DNA of 64,000 nucleotides from Oryzias latipes. Taxonomy: Eukaryota > Chordata > Actinopteri > Beloniformes > Adrianichthyidae. The notes beneath the pieces were generated by a model, which was not told where the DNA came from, ran no database searches, and was given only the letters and a program-made list of their open reading frames with translations. The DNA lies in assembly GCF_002234675.1 (NCBI RefSeq), contig NC_019868.2, positions 6,632,082 through 6,696,081 on the forward strand, given 5' to 3'. The stretch's first letter is position 1. The number at the start of each line of letters is the position of its first letter. Both the position numbers and the translations under genes were made by a program. Shown here one piece after another: positions 60,401-64,000 of this stretch.

Positions 60401-61434
60401 CTTGAATAGGATTTATGGGTAAATCTCGATAATGGGTTTTTTCTGTTTTTTAAACAACAATGCTCCATTTGAAGGAAATCCTGCTGTGTTTTAAGCTCCA
60501 TTCGACTAAACTTAAACCCTCTGAGTATTAACGGAGGAAGAAAAAGAACATAGGCTCAGGTGGAAGAAAGCATTTTAGCTTAGAAGACAGAATTTAGTTA
60601 AAATCCTTAAGCTCACAGTGATTGTAGAGTAGCACATTAAATGGTTTTACCTGATTCACACGAACACACATGGAACACTGTAGCTTTACGTCTCTGTTGT
60701 GTTTATTTAATCACGCTTCTCCAGAGATACCTCACAAACATTTGGCACTGATGTTTTTTTTCTCCTTATGTTCATCCATCAAAATGAATTAAAACTGGCA
60801 CGGAAAGCCTGCACCAAGAATTCCCACAGATTTCAGGAGAGCTCCCAACGTGCAGCCCACCCTTTCTTTTTTTTGCCTTTTTTTTTTTTAACGCATGCAG
60901 TGACAATGATGGTCTGGAGGCATGACACACGCTCCAGCAGCTGTGTTTGTAATTCACATAGGTTTTCACTGTCAGTCCGGGTCTCGAGAGGGTGTAGGCG
61001 GCGGACAATTACATCATCATCTTGTCACTTGGGGTTTGAAAGTTAGAACCAAACGTCTTTCAACATAAAGCTTCATAGTTGGCGTTTTGTTGGCATCGAT
61101 GTTTTCCTTTACTGCAAAATCCCAAATATTCTTCTAAAACACAGTTTGTCATGCATTTGACTGTGAGACTCATGTAGACATCACATCACGTAAACAACAC
61201 ATCCCGACTGAACACTTCACCTTTGTTCCTGAAATCATTTCCCTTTTCAAACACTCGCTTTAACTGCCTCAGAGGGCTTCAGGCTGAGGTGTCTGGCAGT
61301 CTTTCTCTACATCTCTCCTTTTGTCTTTCTGTTTCAGACATCACTCGCCACCAGGTTTGCACAGGAGTCCTTTGGGAAGCAGTACAAACAAACCATAGGC
61401 CTGGATTTCTTTCTGAAGAGAATAAGCCTTCCAG
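54487..61434 (+). CDS. rab28: Ras-related protein Rab-28 (first two coding exons)
   Basis: Exons 54487-54561 and 61338-61434 encode the first 57 residues; the gene runs past the window edge. The protein begins [20 protein letters not shown] with the P-loop GDGACGKT (residues 19-26) split by the intron. The second exon adds [20 protein letters not shown] and [12 protein letters not shown], covering switch I. The sequence closely matches vertebrate RAB28, an atypical small GTPase of cilia and photoreceptor outer segments (family knowledge). The P-loop has Cys where the human protein has Ser. The 6.8-kb first intron is full of transposon remnants. I found no third exon before 64000. Confidence 0.95.
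55431..56176 (+). mobile_element. hAT-type non-autonomous element (GGGGTGTGCAAACTTT ends)
   Basis: Left end GGGGGTGTGCAAACTTTTTG followed by CAAAGAGGCCCAGATTTGG; right end GGCCGGACTTTGGACATGCCTG-type sequence at about 56155-56176. Such ends (GTGTCCAAACTTT with a GGCCAGATTTGG subterminal block) are characteristic of hAT elements in vertebrates. 746 bases, no transposase frame. It holds an internal hairpin (55841-55948). Confidence 0.8.
55841..55948. repeat. Near-perfect 25-base inverted repeat
   Basis: TGTGTTCTTAAATTATTTTT (55841) continuing TCTCA is the complement of TGAGAAAAAAATAATTTAAG continuing AACACA (55923-55948), with one base length difference and a 57-base loop. It lies within the hAT-type element. 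Confidence 0.85.
56754..56813. repeat. Tandem repeat, 20-base unit x3
   Basis: Three consecutive units of the form GTAGAGTATGTGCTGTACCT, with one or two substitutions each, in rab28 intron 1. Confidence 0.9.
57610..57850 (-). mobile_element. hAT-type MITE, copy C (fragment)
   Basis: TTCCTTTCAAAATAAAATAC and CTGCAGCAGATTTACTTGC are the reverse complement of internal blocks of copies A and B. Both termini are missing or diverged. The low boundary is approximate, and sequence just below it (57560-57600) resembles a family-1 TTAA-MITE end. Confidence 0.65.
59347..59707 (-). mobile_element. TTAA-MITE family 1, copy 7
   Basis: Minus strand. It starts TTGAAGACTCAGTTCAATG (diverged terminus) and ends GATGATCGGAGTGGGTTTTC at about 59704. 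The central segment again contains the CCAGATTCCAGCTCAGATGA block that encodes the shared peptide, here with a small deletion that breaks the frame. Confidence 0.8.
59712..59843 (-). mobile_element. TTAA-MITE family 2, copy 3
   Basis: 132 bases between TTAA at 59712-59715 and 59840-59843, abutting the family-1 copy just upstream. It contains the palindromic GATGCACATATGCATC and CATCAAACCACTTCTGCTCC and ends GTGTCAAGGGGTTAA. Confidence 0.85.
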
Positions 61435-64000
61435 GTGAGACACCTTTGTAATCTTTAGGGAGTGCTTGCTTGTTCAGAGACACAGCACAGACGTCTGTTG
61501 TACAAGCATGCCGACACGCCGCCGAGTTTAGTGAAAAAACAGAGGATGTGTATTCAACATTTATACACTCCGACTTACATAATACAATTTTATTATTTTT
61601 CATCCGGACATTCACATTTATGTTTACTTAAAATAATTAGAATACAAGTAAAAAAAAGTCTTCCCAAACCTTTTAAAGAGGCCTCGTGTTTAATATTCCG
61701 TCTCGTTTTAATTTTCATTCTAATGTTTTCCATTTCCACATTTTTCAGGTTAAAGTCCAACTCTGAACATGTTTTGATTTATTTTTGAAGTGTTCCCAAT
61801 GGTCTTTTAATTATGATTATGCTGTTTATAGCCAAAAAAGAAAAAAAAAACCTGGGTCGTTTTCTAGGACATAGTTTCTGCAGAGCGGCAGGAGTTCATT
61901 AGAAATTCTCCTCTGTATTGTGGGCAGGGCTGTTGGCATGGAGTCAGACTGTCCCCGCTTCCCAACATCCTTTTATGTACACTCTCTCCCGCTAGCTTAC
62001 AGCCCCTCACAACCCCAGCCTACGATTGCCAGTGCAACAAAAATGGCAAGCAATATTGGAGCCATCCAGCCGGACAGCTTTGAGGCAGATGCCAGTTCAG
62101 ACGAGGAAAGCAAAGACGTAAACTGATCTACCGGCATTTGTCTACAAGTCGATGCATCAGAATAGAGTGGAGCAGGGAGCTTGTGTTTAGCCCAATTAAT
62201 TTTCCTCAAAACAAATATAATCTTTTCCAAACGCCATTTTTTCATCTACTCCTGATTTACATCGATTTGAATAAAGAAATACTCAGAAATGCAATTTTAA
62301 GCTTAATTTTCTTTTCGGAAATGTCCTGCATCATCGGAAAAAGGCCATAGAAAAACTTGTTAAAAAACAGCAACACTATTTTCACGGGCCGTGGGTCTTT
62401 GACTGTGGAATAATTGAGTCTTTCTTGCACCTCCTCATTGTAGAGTGTCTGCCACTTTTCAGACTTATTCACCCTGAAAGTTCTCCGGCTCTCCATAGCA
62501 AACAGCCCTCTTTTTTTCTGGTCCTCACCAGGACATTGGTCGGGTTCTGCTCTCGCTCCTAATTCTGTGGACACGGGACAGAGCAAATACATTAACATGT
62601 TATATCTACACCACTGATGCACATGTTCGACTGATCTTTGTCCCTCACCACATAAAACTCTGATGTTATTTTCTTTTAGGCAAACTCACAGAAATAAAGC
62701 CACACAATGTATCTCCCTTAAAACCTTTACGTCTAATGTTTAGTACCTGAGTCTATATGTAGAGAAAATGGCTCAATTTTAACTTTCTCATACTGTAACT
62801 TGTGGATTTAGTAGCATTTCAAATGGCTTTTTTAAAACTCTGCCAAAAGTTTAGCTCCAGAAATCTGCTAAGTGCCTCCGATCTTTCATTATTAATAAAA
62901 CTACGTTGAGCACAAGCAAATTAAGTGCTAAAAGTAAAAGTTATGCTGATTTGTGAGTTGGCAGAGACTTGGTATTTTGACTTTGTGTCAGTTTCAGGTT
63001 ATGAGACTTGGGAGAAGAAAAGCCCCAAAAATGCAGTGGTGGAGTGCGGATGAGAAGAGCACAGGCTGCGTTTGGCTCCTTAAAATGAACCTGAACCATT
63101 ATGTGACCTTTCTTTCCAGTAACTTTTCTTTCCCAGAAATAATCTGGTGCGCCCTTTGTTTAAATATCGAGGTCATATGTCTGTATCGCAGGAGAAACAA
63201 CAAAACTGGATTCAACACCCGAGCTGTTAAACTGACCATTTTCTGGGGAATTGGGTGTTGATGAGCTGATGAAGAGGAGGCTGACTCTACGAGCTGGGTG
63301 GTCCCAAACTTTGTTTTGACCCCCACCCTGACTTGTACTGGAGAGGTTGTGTTGGTCTCTTTGGGGCTGTAAGGGTCTCGTACAGCAGTCTACATCTAGC
63401 ATTGGCCCCTTTCACCATGAAGGCCCAGTTTGTCAAAGTGAATGTAGATTTTTTCCAACGCAGACAAAGGTGAGGTAAAGCTGACTGGCTCACAACAGCC
63501 CCTGCTTTGTGCGCTATTTATAACAATACGTCTTCCAGATGTCCCGCTAACCAGTCAGGTCGAGGTGCTGAAGGGGATCAAGTGCAAGTGAAATTTCCCC
63601 GAAAAAGTCTTCCACGCTGTAATTTCTGGAAGCATTTGTCCGTCATTGCATCATGTTGTTCTGAGAGGAAAATAATAATATCAGACTCCCGTTGTACCCA
63701 ACCTCATCATTTTGACCCCTACAGTCACTTTGTAAGTCTTCCATGTTCTCACACAAAATAAATCAGTTCTGTTGAGTAAGCATGGCTCTTTGAAAGACAA
63801 ATAAAGTCAGAGCCTGAGTAGAGCATGGCTCTTTATGACACCCAGCAGTCCTTATTTATTGCGCTGGTGGCTGCAGCTCTGATTTGACGTGTATAGTCTA
63901 CATGTAGTGACTGTAAACCTCAGTGCTTCCTTTAGTGTATGTTAACAGAAGGCTCCTGACCAGTCATCCAGCCGTGTCAGCAGTATGTTGTAGCCTTCAC
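61435..64000. other. rab28 intron 2 (incomplete)
   Basis: Begins at the donor GGTGAG after 61434 and runs off the window. Apart from the transposon at 61750-62402 I see no exon, RNA or repeat that I can support. The reading frames here are short and show no resemblance to RAB28. Confidence 0.6.
61750..62402 (+). mobile_element. TTAA-MITE family 1, copy 8 (longest)
   Basis: 653 bases starting TTAAAGTCCAACTCTGAAC (TTAA at 61750-61753) and ending CCGTGGGTCTTTGA. It keeps the shared blocks TTCTAGGACATAGTTTCTGC and GCTAGCTTACAGCCCCTCAC. It encodes the ORF-like segment MASNIGAIQPDSFEADASSD, continuing EESKDVN and a stop, from 62043. Confidence 0.85.

Larger units (their letters stand above)
54562..61337. 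other. rab28 intron 1
   Basis: 6.8 kb, A/T-rich. It contains an hAT-type element (55431-56176), a 20-base tandem repeat (56754-56813), an hAT MITE fragment (about 57610-57850), a TTAA-MITE family-1 copy (59347-59707) and a family-2 copy (59712-59843). The remaining blocks show nothing I can assign. Confidence 0.6.

Noticed and set aside
62257-63493. Candidate third rab28 exon
   Set aside because: None of the frames encodes the expected NLNVTLQIWDIGGQ-type sequence; the exon must lie past the window.

Overview
This window is nuclear DNA from a ray-finned fish, most likely a percomorph/medaka-like teleost. The evidence is vertebrate genes split by GT-AG introns, an actinodin gene (a fin-ray protein family missing from tetrapods), the fish form of the MCM7 microRNA cluster (with a miR-19 member), V-SINE retroposons, and many TTAA-flanked and hAT-type miniature DNA transposons. 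I found no CRISPR array, no bacterial-type operon and no recognisable retrovirus.

Layout. 1-3.7 kb: 3' three quarters of mcm7 (+), with a four-hairpin microRNA cluster (miR-17/106, miR-93, miR-19, miR-25) in its third-last exon gap. 6.1-7.7 kb: an actinodin-like secreted protein (+). 8.6-15.7 kb: cops6 (-), ten coding exons. 16.0-17.8 kb: an fbxl12-like F-box/LRR gene (+), head-to-head with cops6. 19.55-24.0 kb: aurkb (+) with a multi-CCAAT promoter. 24.65 kb: tRNA-Leu(AAG). 25.4-37.1 kb: bod1l1 (+), 29 coding exons. 37.1-48.6 kb: a gene-free interval with candidate regulatory DNA. 48.6-49.9 kb: nkx3-2 (+). 54.5 kb onward: first two coding exons of rab28 (+); the rest lies beyond the window.

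For each complete gene the exons listed were joined by reading splice sites, and every sum is a whole number of codons: cops6 951 nt, fbxl12 1224, aurkb 999, bod1l1 4899, nkx3-2 798, actinodin 1038. mcm7's in-window part is 1683 nt.

How it fits together. The block mcm7/cops6 (tail to tail) is also seen in mammals, where no actinodin lies between them. The block bod1l1-nkx3-2-rab28 is a deeply conserved vertebrate neighbourhood. Several genes concern DNA replication and chromosome segregation (mcm7 with its miR-17-type cluster, fbxl12, aurkb, bod1l1). The non-coding sequence is rich in small non-autonomous transposons. The main family has TTAA target sites, at least seven copies here, and in several copies a shared ORF-like segment.
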